A DNA stretch of 64,000 bases from contig PDHQ01000101.1 in the NCBI GenBank assembly GCA_003339415.1, positions 50,957 to 114,956 on the forward strand, written 5' to 3'. The translations under genes and the position numbers were made by a program. Numbering within the stretch: the stretch's first letter is position 1; every line of letters begins with the position of its first letter. Of the stretch, positions 51,177 to 63,850 are shown one piece after another. The notes under the pieces were generated by a model. The model saw only the letters and a program-made list of their open reading frames with translations. It was not told the origin of the DNA and ran no database searches. The DNA comes from Ophiocordyceps camponoti-saundersi (nom. inval.) (Eukaryota > Ascomycota > Sordariomycetes > Hypocreales > Ophiocordycipitaceae).

Positions 51177-53404
51177 GCCTCGCAACAGGTAAGATAGAGA
51201 AAGAAAGAATAACCAGGCCAAGGGAAAATATATTAATTATAACCTGGATAACCAACCATCAACACAAGGCAGCATAATTAGGTATTCTTAGCAGCGTGTT
51301 CTCGAACATCTATAGGTGATGATATGACCATTACCAAATGCATGCGTCTTTTTGTCGGTGACTTCTGGAGAGATTCCTCGACGTTTGTTGAGAAGGAAGG
51401 CCCTATTCTCGGAACGCGGCGTTTCTAGGCAGCGGCTGTGTTCCCTCTCAAAGGAACCAGATTCCGCCTCACCGCATCTCCCGGGGAAAAAAACAGCTTC
51501 TACCAACCGTAAAGACCGGCAGTGGAGTCTGAATGATGATGTTCTTGTGCTACCCACGTGTCACTCTCTTGCCTCAAAGTCCCTCGGAGAAAGATATGAG
51601 GGGGGGGAGGTTTCTCTGCTCTTACAACCCTAAACCGTCTTCTCGGCTGATTTCGCCTCAATTTACCACTTGAGTCATCGATTCTATCGTCGAGGGAACA
51701 GAAGAAAGCTGAATTGCAGAAGCGGGCTTATTCTTCGTTGTCTGGTAAGACGTTCCAAGCTTCGCGGGAAAAAGATGAGGACGTTAACCTCCTAAGTTGG
51801 CTATGATACGTATGTACTAGGTATGTATGCTCGTGGTACGCATTGACTCACCAACGTCCGCTTGTTTTTGTAACTTGATACGGCTCAGAGCTCGACTGTT
51901 GTCAGTGGACTCTCTTGCACCTTGACGATCAACAGAGGGGCTTACAGAGGTACAAAGTCAGAACCAACTTCCGCAAAAGTTAATGCCGGCTCCTGTTGTT
52001 TTTCTTTTTTCTGGCCATCGTCAGAGGTAGTCGACTGAACCTCTTGTCGGAGCACATGCGTCAAAGTCCCTAGATAGAGGCAGTCAACTCGGCTGAGTCT
52101 CGTCTGAGAGACAGACGGTTTTCCGGCGCTCCTCTATGGCGAAACCTCGCAACTTCAACCGAGACAGAACGTGGAGCTGGGAGAGTTATTAGGGGTGAGA
52201 AAGGGATTATGTAGCATAGTGCCTGAACGATGGTTAATCCATGCATCGTGTCAGGATGATAATCTTCTGCCACGAGTACGGGGCGAATTGGACGTCTTCT
52301 TCGAGACGCCTAGCTTGATGTCTCCAAACCTTGTGCTTATCGGATCATCAGACAAAAGCCGGAGGAGGTCGTATTTTGTCCTCACCTCTGTTTTCATTCC
52401 TACTGGCCTGCTCGCCATCAATAGCCGGATTGCATGCAAGCCTGTGCCGGGTCACCGCCCAAAGGATGCCGGCTCGATCACTTCGAGAGACGATATATAA
52501 CTACATGCATCGTGGTGACCAGCTTGGGGAAATCACATGGCCATGAAAGAACAAGCCAGAGCTACGAATTGGAGTAGACCATCTCATCATCCGATAATGA
52601 AGGTAAAAACTACATCAGATCGCCAGTTAGTTCCTTGCACACCTACTCTATGACATCCGGAGGCGGTCTGATATCACGCGGAAACGCCTCCATTACGACA
52701 TGAATTACCGTATTACTAAATTCGAATGGTAACATTGTGTTTCATGCCTGTCTTGAGGTTTTAGCCACCGTCTTGCGATCGGATCGCCGATGTGATTTAT
52801 GCGGCAGCTTGGAGCCTTGCCGCCGCCGCTTGACACCTTGAGGAGCCGGCGTATTGAGGACATACCCAGTCAGCAGTTTTCTTGTTAAGAAATTATATCT
52901 TAACGATGGGGGTTTTGGTACGCCTTAAACAGCCTCGAATGACGCGGTCAAGGCGTTGATGATTAGTTACATATCGAGACGAACATCCAGCACTTTATAA
53001 CAGACGAGTGGCATCAGGCCCGGAAAGACCTCTTCGAAACATAAATGCATCTTCTCAACCGGTGAAGTAGTCATGTGTCACGATTCTTGGTTATCGAGGC
53101 TTTAGATACGTCCAGCCACTCGCTTACGATGAAAACGCCATGGTTTCGGGATGGATCTCTTTATTACATCTGCATGTAATAAGCCGGTGAAGCGTTCATG
53201 CAATATGACACTACATCGTATGCTCGCCTCCGATCGTGTGCGTGTGCGTGTGTCTGTCGGTCTGTCTGTCTACCACGTATTTCTGGCTCGATATAGATGG
53301 ATATATAAACATACCAACCAGCTTCCCTCGGTCTCAACTCTCATCTATCTCCTTGCAAACTCTCCTTCCTCCATCTTTACCTCTGCAACTTTCATCTGCC
53401 AACT
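51172..53404. other. Intergenic, no supported gene
   Basis: Only short overlapping frames without family features. A GT-rich stretch with TCTG repeats lies at 53235-53270, within the promoter of the P450 gene. Confidence 0.5.
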
Positions 53405-55244
53405 ATGACTGTCATTTTCCTCCTCCTCGAGCGAGCCAGCCCCTTGCTTGTGGCTCTAGTAAGGCCCGCCGTCCCCTCGCAACGGCAAATCGTGTGAGGA
53501 AACTGATGAATGAAATTATTGCCTTCCTAGTTTCTTCTCTACGTCGTTTACAACTTGCTGCTTCATCCTCTGAGCAGATATCCTGGACCCTTTGTCGCCA
53601 AGTTGACAGACGCCTATGGGGGATACTCGGCCGCTCGGGAGCGACTTCATCTCGACACCTACCAAAACTTTCAAAAATATGGCAAGCAAAAACGATATTT
53701 GATGCCAGCTGCGTAGACTGAAAATACCAATGATGATAGGCCCTGTCTTTCGCCAAGCGCCAAACCGTCTCGTGTTCAACACGGTAACCGCCCTACACGG
53801 TATATAGGGCCTTTCCCTTTTCTTTCCCCTTCCAGTCTGTTGTTGACTGTCAACGAAATACAGACATGTCGCTTGATCCCAGAGCTACAAAAGGCGACGC
53901 GTACCTTGGTATCCAGTATGGCACCAAGTTCACGGAAATCCACAATACCATCGATAAAGAGCAACACCGCCGAAAGCGAAGAATTATCTCGCCGGTAATC
54001 TCGCAATCATCGATGCTACGGTTCGAGCCCACGATGGCCTCGCAAGTCGATATCTTGCTGCAGAAGCTTCTCACGTCGTGCGAGACAGGCAAGTATGTGA
54101 ACATGACGGAACAGTGTTCATATCTCGCCATGGACATCATCTGCCTCTTGGCCTTTGGCTTTCCGCTGAGGACGCAGACGGAAGCAGGATATCGCGCAAT
54201 ACCTGGGGGCATTGATGCTGTAAACTGGGCAAACAACGCTTGTATGCAGTGGCCGCTCTTGAAGCCCCTGGGGAGAATTATGGCCTCGGCCGGCTTTGGC
54301 AACTATCATTGGTTCAAGAAGGCGGTCAATACCATGTATCAGGAACGACAGATGAATCAAGATGATTCTTTACACGACTTTTACTCGGTAGTCTCCCGTC
54401 ACATGGACGAGAAAAGCCGGTCCTTTCTGCAGGAAGAGCTGTGGCCAGAGGCCGTGCTCTTCCTCATCGCAGGCAGGTGTATTCGGCTTCGTCTTTTCTC
54501 GTCGACTGCTCTAACGGCCGTGACTGCACAGGTGGCTCCACGGTATCATCCGCCCTGGCGGCTGCCTTCTTCTACCTATCCCGGAACCGCTCATGCTACG
54601 ATGCTCTCGCAAAGGAAATACGATCCAAGTTCACATCTGGAAGCGAAATCGTGTCTGGTCCTGGGCTCGCGAGCTGCAAGTATCTCCGAGCATGCATCGA
54701 CGAGACGCTCCGCATGTCGCCGGCCGTGACGACGCTGCTCTGGCGAGCCGAAGAGCCCGACAAGAAAGGTAGAGACCAGCCATTCTTCATTGACGGCCAC
54801 GTCATTCCGCGAGGCACTCAGGTCGCCGTCAACCTCTACTCGCTCTTTCACAACGAAGAGTATTTCCAAGATTCTTTCTCGTACAAGCCTGAGCGCTGGC
54901 TTGAGCCGGAAGAGGGCCAACCAGAGTCGGAGGAGCAGAAGATGGCTCGCCAGACCATGCGCAAGGCCTTCGCCCCTTTTATGTTAGGAGACCGCTCCTG
55001 CGCCGGCAGGGCCATGGCGTATATGGAGATGACGCTGACTCTAGCACGCACAATGTTCTACTTCGACTTTGAGGCGGCACCAGGCAAGGCAGGACTCGTC
55101 GGCGGGGGCGAGGCCGGGAGAACGGACGGAAGAGGGCGGCTTGACGAGTTTCAGCTTCGGGATTGCTTTGCTGCTGTCACTGACGGGCCCAACCTGATCT
55201 TTCACAAGCGCGGAGACTTTTGGAAATCTCTGAGTACGGAATAA
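53405..55244 (+). CDS. Cytochrome P450 monooxygenase
   Basis: Five exons: 53405-53458, 53531-53681, 53740-53799, 53864-54472 and 54532-55244, giving 528 residues, the usual fungal length. The N-terminal anchor spans exons 1-2 (MTVIFLLLERASPLLVAL, then FLLYVVYNLLLHPLSRYPGP). Later motifs are the I-helix region LIAGGSTVSSALAAAFF, the K-helix IDETLRMSP (ExxR), YKPERWL and the heme loop FMLGDRSCAGR, which fits FxxGxRxCxG exactly. Introns 1 and 3 start with GT. Introns 2 (53682-53739) and 4 (54473-54531) appear to start with GC (GCAAGC, GCAGGT), because no GT donor keeps the family frame at these points. Substrate unknown; no metabolic cluster surrounds it. Confidence 0.88.
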
Positions 55245-57460
55245 AGGGAGCTTCATGAGTTTCATGCCTTGTGATGCTGCTCATGGCTCGAAAGAGAAGT
55301 CCGAACGTCAGTCGAGAAACATGGAAAGTCAGGAGTTATATCATCAGTCTAGGCACAAATTTACGCGCTTTTCACTTCCGCGTGTTGAAGAATACCCATC
55401 AACGTGAAAAGAGCGAACGGGGAAAGAGAAGTCTTAGGCAACTGTCCGGTGATACAATATACTGACAGGTAGGTCATACACGACTCTTGAAGTTATCAGG
55501 TCTCAGCTTCATACATACACGGATATATATCAAGTGCCAAGTCGAATACGGAGTAAATACTAAAGAGGAAGCCGAGCCGGGATTGCCACTGAACACTCCC
55601 AAGTTTTCCCTTTTCTCCTCCTGCTGGGAAATTCCCTCCCCTCAGCTGCTCCATAGAGTATCATGGGGACAGGGACAAGGGGTGGGGGGGAAGGGCCACG
55701 AGGGACCTTATTATTGTTAAGGTTCTTATTCGCAATCTCTATCCCTGGCTTCAGCTGATGGTAATAATGCGAGGCTTCTACGGAGTACTGAGTATCTGTA
55801 TGGAGTATTTACGTGATAGACAAGGGGCGCCATGATGATCAACTACTACGGATACAAGGTGGAAGAAATAACAGCAGCATCATTAGTAAATAGAGTGGAA
55901 GAGAGAGAGAGAAGCAGTACGATTAAACTAGAGGTGCGATGAGACAATTTTTTTCTTCCACCACTACGGATAGACTCAAGCGTCAGGTTCAAGACATACG
56001 ACGTCACTCAACGCTCATGGTGACCATCAGATTTTAGCCGCCAGAGCGTCAAAACTGTATGTAGAGATGCCGCTCCTGGGGATCCGATAGGGGGAAAGGC
56101 GAGAGCATTCGCATCTGCCAGGGAAATTGATCGACGCTTTCTAGGCGGCCAACATACGCCTACGGATGGCCTACCTAACCTACCATGCTACCCCTATCCG
56201 TACACGATGAAAGGGGATCACACGGGTAACAAGGATCCGTTCCTACCCTAACATGGCTGCCTGCAGGTATCCGTACATGCATGTAGCACCGAGGACGATG
56301 ATGCCATATGCCGAGAAGGGATAATAACGTGGCCTGACGTCTACCATTTTCCCCCTCCCCAGAAAGGAACAGACAGACGCCCGCAGCGGTCATGGTACGA
56401 GAAACCGCTTCTCATGCGTTCCTTTCAGCAGCAAAAGCATCTAATTTCCCGCCTCTATCGACGTATGCAAACTCTCCAGCATGACAGGCTCTCTCTGACA
56501 AGGACGACTGGGGAGGCCGGTCAGCCGGCCCGGCCATGCCCCCTTCCCCCCCCCCCCCCTAGTCGGCGGTTAGGGCGCGCACGGTTGCGAGGCATTTTTT
56601 TTTTGGCTCCTATCGTTGTAAGAATCCTGTCAACCGACGATGGATACACAAGTACGACTTGAGTTGTCGTTTTGCTTGGGAAACGGCTGGTTCCGAGCGT
56701 GAAAGGGAGGGGGGTGGGAGTCCAGCCCTTTTTGTGTTTACTCAACCTTGCTTGCAACATGAACGGCCGAGCGAAAAAAAGGGTGCTGGCCTCGAGGAGG
56801 GGGGAGGCCTAGGAGCAAGACATGAATACTAACGAGACTAAGCCACAACTACCACCTACATATTACATACGTGTGCCCCCCCCCCCCCCGGCAGTGCGAG
56901 CCATCGACGATGCAGCTAGCTGACAGGGGGGGGAGGGGAGAGCTCGTCCTCGCAGTTCGTACGACGGCCGCACTTACGAGATGAGCTGCAGCTTCCATTC
57001 GTAATGTGATGTGTGAGAAGAAAAGAGAGAGTAACCGGGGACGTTGGAAGGGGAGGGGAGAGAAACTATTGGCAAATAGGGGGGGAAAGAGGAGGGAAGG
57101 GGTGATAAACCCACCTCTAAAGCCCGACATTCTATCCGTATTCCCGAATGCTCCATCTCTCGACGAGGCTAGTTGGACAAACCTACCTCATCGACAAGAC
57201 GTTTCAGTCACGGTCAAGGGCCCAGCATGTCTTACGATCTCGATGACCCTACCCTCATCTTCACCATCGTCAGCTTGCAGTCCCCTTTCTAATCGTCCTC
57301 TCTCTCTCTCTCTCTCTCTCATTCTCTCTTTCCCAAGGGGTGCTGTCTAGCCGCTTTCCCTGCAGAGGAGCTATACCATCTCAAGCCTCATGGACAGTGA
57401 CTGGATGACGACCCCGTACGAACACAAGGCTCAACTGGGTAGGATCATGATTGGGGGGGG
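55245..57460. other. Intergenic, no supported gene
   Basis: Contains C runs at 56548-56560 and 56876-56889, G-rich blocks near 57040-57100 and a (TC)n run at 57298-57322. An ATG at 57391 opens MDSDWMTTPYEHKAQL followed by a GTAGGA donor-like site. It could be the first exon of the photoreceptor gene, but I could not make the frames join cleanly. Confidence 0.5.
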
Positions 57461-60333
57461 ATGGAGGGGAAAAGGGAAAAAAAGCAATGGCTCAAGGGAT
57501 GTTTTGTTAATGTGTTTTTCTTCTTTCTTCTCTTAACCCGTATAAAGACCGTGGACGGGGGGCGCGTGTGTGCACCCAATGGTGGCTATCGAATCGACGA
57601 TTTCCCCTCTGTCTTGCCCTCTTTACTATCGTCTTCAGCCGGCGTTGATGGGTTCGAGTTTTCAATTCTTTGCAACGAGCTTGTCAGAGCCCGAGAGGAA
57701 AACAACACCGAGCTGAACCTTGACGAGAGCCCATTCTCTCCGTTGCCGGGCATGAATCGATCCGCCTCCGCAACTCCTTTCCACCCTTTGTCTCCTGTCC
57801 CGAGGTTCGAACCCTTGGTCGAGCCGCAGATGGTCAGCAGGATGGCTAACGGCCGAGCCGGAAGCGACGTCAGCTTCGACGACGTCGACTTATCCGTCAA
57901 GCCACTCCCGCTACCGCCCTTGACGCCACCGTCTCGCGATGCCGAGTCTGAGCTGCCCCCGCTGCAGACGGCCAACGGGGAGCCGGAGGGCTTGGATCCG
58001 GTAGAGGGGGATGAGGGCAGCTTCGACCTCGTCATGCCGGGCACGAGCGGTAACGGTGATGGTGGAGGCAGACACGAGCTGGAACTGCGATCTGATCTGC
58101 TCTTTTCGCGCCGTCATCTCCGCGCCATCTTTGACGATCCGACTCACCTGCACCGCTTCACGAGCTTTCTTTATCAGTATCGGCCGGCATCGGTGCCGCT
58201 TCTTACATACTACCTCGAGGCTCTCAAGGCGCTGCGAGCCATCGAGTATAGCAACGCGGTGTTGCGTCGGTTGGAGCCGCCTCCCGACATCGGCCTCGCG
58301 GACGACTGGTTCCGAACCGGTCCAACGTCGAACGAGGCGTTGCAGGCAAAGGCAGACGCCGCGTTCGAGTTACTGACGAGAGAAGAGTTGCCCATGTTCG
58401 TCACCCACGTTTGGATCCATACCGTTACCATATCGATCCGTCATCGCATCCGCGGGACGCTTCCTCACGCCTCCGAAGGATTGGCCGAGGTGTTTTGCTT
58501 GACGGATCCGTCACGGCACGATAACCCCATCGTCTTCATGTCGGACGAGTTCAACCGGACGACGCAGTACGGAGTTGACTATGTCATCGGTCGTAACTGT
58601 CGCTTCCTTCAGGGGCCGCATACCAACCCGTTTAGCATATCGCGCATCCGGGATCGGCTCGAGGCCGGCGTCGAGCATTACGAGACGTTTTTGAACTACC
58701 GTCGTGACGGCTCGCCGTTTATGAACCTCATCATGGTCAGACGCGTCGACCTGCTTTGTACATGTCTATTGATTTACTGACGATTATACCCGTCTGATAG
58801 CTCGCGCCTTTATACGACAGCCGTGGCACCATCCGTTACTTTATAGGCGCTCAAGTTGACGTCTCCGGCCTGGTGAGAGCTTGCTACGGCCTAGGCGCCC
58901 TGAAGAAGCTCGTCGATGAGGACAGGCAAGCCCGAGAGGCGCCGCCCTCTCCGCCCCGTTCCACCGACGAGTTCACCCAATTAGCCGAGATCCTCGGCCC
59001 CCGTGAGCTCGACATCGTGCGCGACCACGGAGGTGACATGTACCGGCCCCCGCCGCGGGACGGACCCGTCCCAAACGAGCCGCAAGAAAGACGGGGCTCA
59101 GTTCGGCCCGATGCCGATGCCCCGCCCGGAGAATCCGGAAATGGAACCTCCCGCGGCCCTCGGGTCGTCTTGCGCGATCCGGAATCGCCCAACCTCGATG
59201 GGGTGCCCCACGAGGCGGTGCAGCAGCCGTCCGGGCCCCCGTCGACGGCTGCCATGCTGTCCGTCCAGCACAATGGTCGTCTGACTGGCGTGTATGAGAA
59301 CTACCTGCTCGTGAGGCCGTATCCGTCGCTGCGCATCCTCTTCACTAGCCCCTCCATGCGCATGCCCGGCATACTGCAGTCACCGCTGCTCGACCGCATC
59401 GGCGGCTCGGCCCGCATCCGGCAGCAGTTCGTTCAGGCCCTGTCGCAGGGGCAGGGCGTGACGGCAAAGGTTAAGTGGCTCACCCGATTGGCTAGTCATG
59501 GAAGCCGGCCGCCGCGAAAGAAGATGCAGTACAACCACCCCCTGGAGGCTCATCTCGATGCCGGCGACGATACCGATACGTTGGGCGAGCTGGAGCCCGT
59601 CGGCCGTTCACGATGGCTTCACTGCACGCCGCTCCTCGGCTCCAATGGCAAGGTAGGCGTATGGATGGTGGTGATTGTCGACGACGAGTCCGACGCCACC
59701 ATCGGCCGGCACGGCGGACATCACAACCGACCCGGCACGGCCATTTCCGAAACATCGGATGATGATCAAATCCACGGATTTATGCCTGAAGGGCGACCCA
59801 TGGTGCGTCCGCGCAAGTCGTCTGAAACCCTCGGCACCCAACCAACCATGACATCCAAAGACCAGGACCCGTCAGCGATCGACCCTCTCCATCAGAAGTC
59901 GGCGCACGCAGTGAACGTGAACGGTCAACGCAGAGGACGACGATCCTCCTCCAGCAGTCCCGCCAGACCGATGCCCTACTACGGCCACCCGTCCTTCGCC
60001 GGCATGCCGAGCCGGGGATCTACGCCGTTCAGGTGCGAAAGTGGTAGGCAATCACCGCGGGAGGCTCACCATAACGAAGAAGTCGGCGGCGGTCCTCCGT
60101 TCAGTCGCGAGGGACGAACGGAGACGCCGATGCCTTCGTGGCCTTTGCCGCCGTACATGTCTCCGACGACGCGGAAGAAGCGCGAGCATCAGATTTACGT
60201 CCCGCCCGCTATACCGGAGACGTCGTATGAGAGGGGCGTCACTAGGGGGCGTGAAGACGGGGAGACGTCGTCGAATCGGAGCTGTGGCTCGGGCCGGTCG
60301 GCGTTTACGGTGAGGATTGAGGAGGAGGACTGA
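57461..60333 (+). CDS. RGS-LOV blue-light photoreceptor
   Basis: Main exons 57461-58735 and 58801-60333, joined in phase 0 (GTCAGA..CTGATAG). The N-terminal boundary is uncertain; in-frame ATGs are at 57461 and 57752 (MNRSASATPF), and an extra upstream exon is possible. From the first ATG the protein has 935 residues. Order: Ser/Pro-rich region; helical RGS-like domain (about 205-330; DLLFSRRHLRAIFDDPTHLH, FTSFLYQYRPASVPLLTYYL); LOV domain (about 340-450) with the flavin-adduct cysteine in GRNCRFLQGP, NYRRDGSPFMNLIM and IRYFIGAQVDVSG; a second conserved PAS-like region (about 580-725; YENYLLVRPYPSLRIL, KVGVWMVVIVDDE); and a disordered Ser/Arg/Pro-rich tail. This is the layout of fungal RGS-LOV proteins (Botrytis BcLOV4 type), which respond to blue light and can move to the membrane. 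A link to G-protein signalling is inferred from the RGS fold. Confidence 0.85.
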
Positions 60334-61080
60334 GTGGTAAGAGCGTGTGTTTGTCGCGAGTGATTCATCGTGCAATAGCGAGTTTGTTTTGTCGTGTTGG
60401 GAGGGATGCGTGTGTAACAGATGGTGGATGTATCATAACAGCAAAGATGTAAGAGAGATTTACATGTAAAAAGTTATATCGTGAGATGCGTAAAGTAATA
60501 GGATCTCTCAAGTCGTGGGCAACTGATGTAACGGTTGCAGAGAACAAGTCATGAACTGTAAGGCAGTGATGAAGACTTGACAGGGGGTTAGACGTAACCG
60601 TGCAGTGGCTGATGGGCTTTGACGTAACGGTGCTGCTTAAACACGCGTAAGCTACCTATGTATTCATCCTCGCCTATCAAGGTCTATCTCAGCTAGCATG
60701 GAGTCATCTCAGCTGGCACGAAGAGGAAGAAGACCTATTGCACGGCTCATCATCTTTTCCCCCTGCTCTACACACAAACTTGAATAAGAGAAATTCCCTT
60801 TTTACTCATTCTATCCTACGTACTTTTAGCTTCCGCCCATCTCAACTACGAGTCCAGTAGATTACTCGGGAAAAGTCTCCAAGCCTATATATGTCTGTAT
60901 CATAGGGCGAAGGCAACACTAACGAAGGTGGTGATATTCCTGACGCTGTGACTATGACTCTGCTAGTGCTAGGTCTGTGTGGCTAGGCTAGGCCCTAAGA
61001 AGTAGGGCCGGCAGCGCTGACTAACTAAGAGGGAGGTCTATAGGGTAGGCCGTATAACAGTAGGCGCATACTGTTAGAGT
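60334..61080. other. 3' flank of the photoreceptor gene
   Basis: Ordinary intergenic sequence with no supported gene. At about 60960-61080 base composition changes and CTAGGC-rich strings appear just before the AT-rich block. Confidence 0.5.
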
Positions 61081-62514
61081 CTCAGAGAGATTCTGCCGGA
61101 ATCGGAAAGTCACGTAGAATAAAGAGTAAGTAAAGTGATTAATTTATATATATAAGAGTAAGAAGGTAGGTATATATATATATAAACTAGAGAGCTTAGC
61201 CTCCGACCCTTAGGTTCGGAGGTCTTCCTTATATATATAAGAAATAGCGGATCTTAGAGGGAAAGCTCTTAATAATAAAAAAGCTAGTTTCTAAGCTAGT
61301 AATATACTAAGTAGAATTATTCTATTATTACTAGGGAATTTAAATAATTATATCGGGGTAGTAAAGTTTTCTTTCTAAAGCTTATAATTATTTATAGTAA
61401 TATAAGGCTAAGTAGGTCTTTCTTTTTTAATATACCCCCGTAGGTTTTCTAGCGCTAATATTAGGGAACTTATAAGAAAAGAAAGGGAGGATTTTATAAG
61501 TAAAGGTATTACGAGTTTTTTAATATAGAGTTAATCGTTATTATTATTATTATTAACCTTATTATTATTTTTATTAGTAGAATTAGATAGAAGAGATACG
61601 TATCTTTTTTAGGCCTTTAAGGGCCGGATACCTAAGGTACCTTTTAGGTATAAATTTAACCTCTCCCCCCTCTTAAGGCCTCTCTTTTTCTTCTTCTCTT
61701 CTTCTCTTAAGCTTATCGACTTTTTTAACTATAAGTCCTAGCCCTTAGAGAGGGTACCTTTATCTATTATATTCTTACTAATTTATACTATCTATTTAGT
61801 TTTTATAGACTTTATTACTCTTAACGCCGATATATTTACCGAGTAAGTTCTTATAATAATAAAAGAAATAAACGCCGCTACTAACGCTAGTAACCGCCTT
61901 AATCTTATTTTACTAATAAATATACCCGCTAAGGGCGCTATTAGCTTATACGCCCCGGAGGGGGCCACGGCTAGGTAAAAGGTAAGAGGTAAGGGGGGGC
62001 TAGCGGGCGATATTAATATTTCTACGCCCGCGCCGCCTAATCTAACTTTTTCTTTTAGAGTTTTTAACGCTTTTTTTACGCCTATATATAATTATAATAT
62101 TACGCCGATATATTTTATTCTATAGTCCGCGCTTTTATATCTAATACTAATAATCTTATAATAAAGATTTTAGCGGCCTATTATAGCTTTAAGTGCTATA
62201 TATAATTAGCCGTATATTTTATATTTTAAAGAATATATCGCTTATTATTCTTAGGCCGATTTAACGCGCGTAATTTTATACGCTATTTACGTAAATAAGT
62301 CGCGTAAATATAAACTAGCTCCGCCCGTTTTAATTAATATTATAACTTAATAAGATAAGGCGTAATAAAATAAAGATAAGGAAAATATAGATAAATTTTA
62401 AAGCTTTTTTAAGTTTATAATAATTAGTATAAAATACTTATATTATTTAGTTAATATTAAATTCCTATAAGCGTAAGTTATATTCTCCGTATATTTTTTA
62501 CTAAGCTATACTAA

Positions 62515-62877
62515 TCTTTTTATAGCGACGCTATCGATATTATCTTCTCCGGCGATATTTTAGAGGAGGGCCGCGCCTTAGGCGACGAAAATATAAAAGG
62601 TAATAGCGGTAAAATAATAGTAATAAAGGACGAGTCCGAGAACGAAGTTACGGAGCCTAGCGCTAATAACGATAATAACGACGCTAACCTTAATATAATC
62701 CCCGATAAAAGCTTACGGGCTATAATTAAATACTTTATCCGTTTTAGTAGGCGTTTTTTAGCCTTTAAGGCTTATATAGATATAGAGTCTACCGCTATTA
62801 AGGCGGAGTTTACTACGATAGCCGCCGCTAAGGCTAGAGAGATAGTAGATAAGTTAGCGAAAAAATCGGTATTATAA
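62515..62877 (+). pseudogene. Coding relic in RIP block
   Basis: About 120 codons stay open in one frame (contains AIDIIFSGDILEEGRAL and IIKYFIRFSRRFLAFKAYI) before a TAA, after which the frame breaks up. It has no Met, His, Gln, Cys or Trp codon, as expected when all CA and TG dinucleotides have been mutated. The charged, helical, non-enzymatic look would suit part of a transposon structural protein, but I cannot assign a family. Confidence 0.4.
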
Positions 62878-63232
62878 GAGAAGCTTATATAAGATATACT
62901 AAAGAAGAGAGATAGCGATAAGCAGATTAGAAGAGAGGAAAAAGAGTATATAAGTATAGATTATAGAGGTTTACTTTAAGAGTTATATTAAGAGTAAAGC
63001 TAATTTTTACCGAATTATAATACTAGAAACTACTATAAATTATATACGAAGAAGTTATAACTTAAGGGTAAACTCCTTATAATATAAACTATATCTTCCG
63101 GAGTCTTATCTAAGACCTTAGCGTAGTTTAAGAACTTATCTTCTATATCTAACTACTCTATTAAGACTAGAAGCGCGTTATATATACTCTAAGTAGTTTC
63201 GGTAAGGAGTCGTAATAGCTATTACGCGCCAG

Positions 63233-63330
63233 CTCTTATAAGGATTTCCCTTAAATATTTCACGATAATTTCCGAGGATTTTATAAGGATTTCCCTTAGA
63301 TATTTTACGGTAATTTCCGAGGATTTCTAA
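63233..63330. repeat. Two direct repeats of about 50 bp
   Basis: The string ttataaggatttccctta, followed by gatattt, cggtaatttccgaggatt and variants, occurs twice back to back, with a few C/T and A/G differences. Related pieces follow in inverted orientation up to about 63440. Confidence 0.75.
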
Positions 63331-63696
63331 CTATAGTTACGTAACCTCGGAAACCTTATCGTAAAATCTCTAGGAAGACCTTAGTAGGAAATTACCCGGA
63401 AATAAAGTTAACCTTTTACTAGGATTTCCTTATACCCTCTCCTATCTCTATTAGCACGTACCTTTATATATTTTACTAGGATTTTACTTATAAGAGTTTT
63501 TCCTCTTTTCTTTCCTTTCTTCTTAGCTTAAAATCTTTATTTATAATACTAATATAATTATTTACTTAACGTATTTCTAAGCCGAAATACTATTTTAAGC
63601 TCTCTCTTTACTAGCGAGCGATTAAGAAATACGTACTTTACTTTTATATCCCCTATAAAGGACGGAAAAGACCTTATATATAACTAGGGTTAGAAA

Positions 63697-63850
63697 AAAA
63701 TCACTCATGAGTGATTATGTGAGTGATTTTTCGTGATTTTTTTTTTCCGTGATTTAAATCACTCATAAGTGATTTTTTTTATCCGTGATTTAAATCACGT
63801 AAAAAAAATCACATCATGAGTGATTTTTTTAAAAAAATCATTTATGATTT
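63697..63850. repeat. Palindrome array built on AATCACTCATGAGTGATT
   Basis: A perfect 18-base palindrome (aatcactcatgagtgatt, 63699-63716) is followed by variants: gtgatttaaatcactcataa near 63750, cgtgatttaaatcacg near 63784, aatcacatcatgagtgatt near 63807 and a worn aatcatttatgatt near 63836. They are separated by T or A runs. Unlike the surrounding block, the array keeps many CA and TG dinucleotides, so most of it has escaped RIP or arrived later. Confidence 0.85.

Noticed and set aside
57391..57440. First exon of the RGS-LOV gene (MDSDWMTTPYEHKAQL)
   Set aside because: The G|GTAGGA donor and the only nearby acceptor (ATAAAG) do not keep the reading frame, so it is left as a possibility only.
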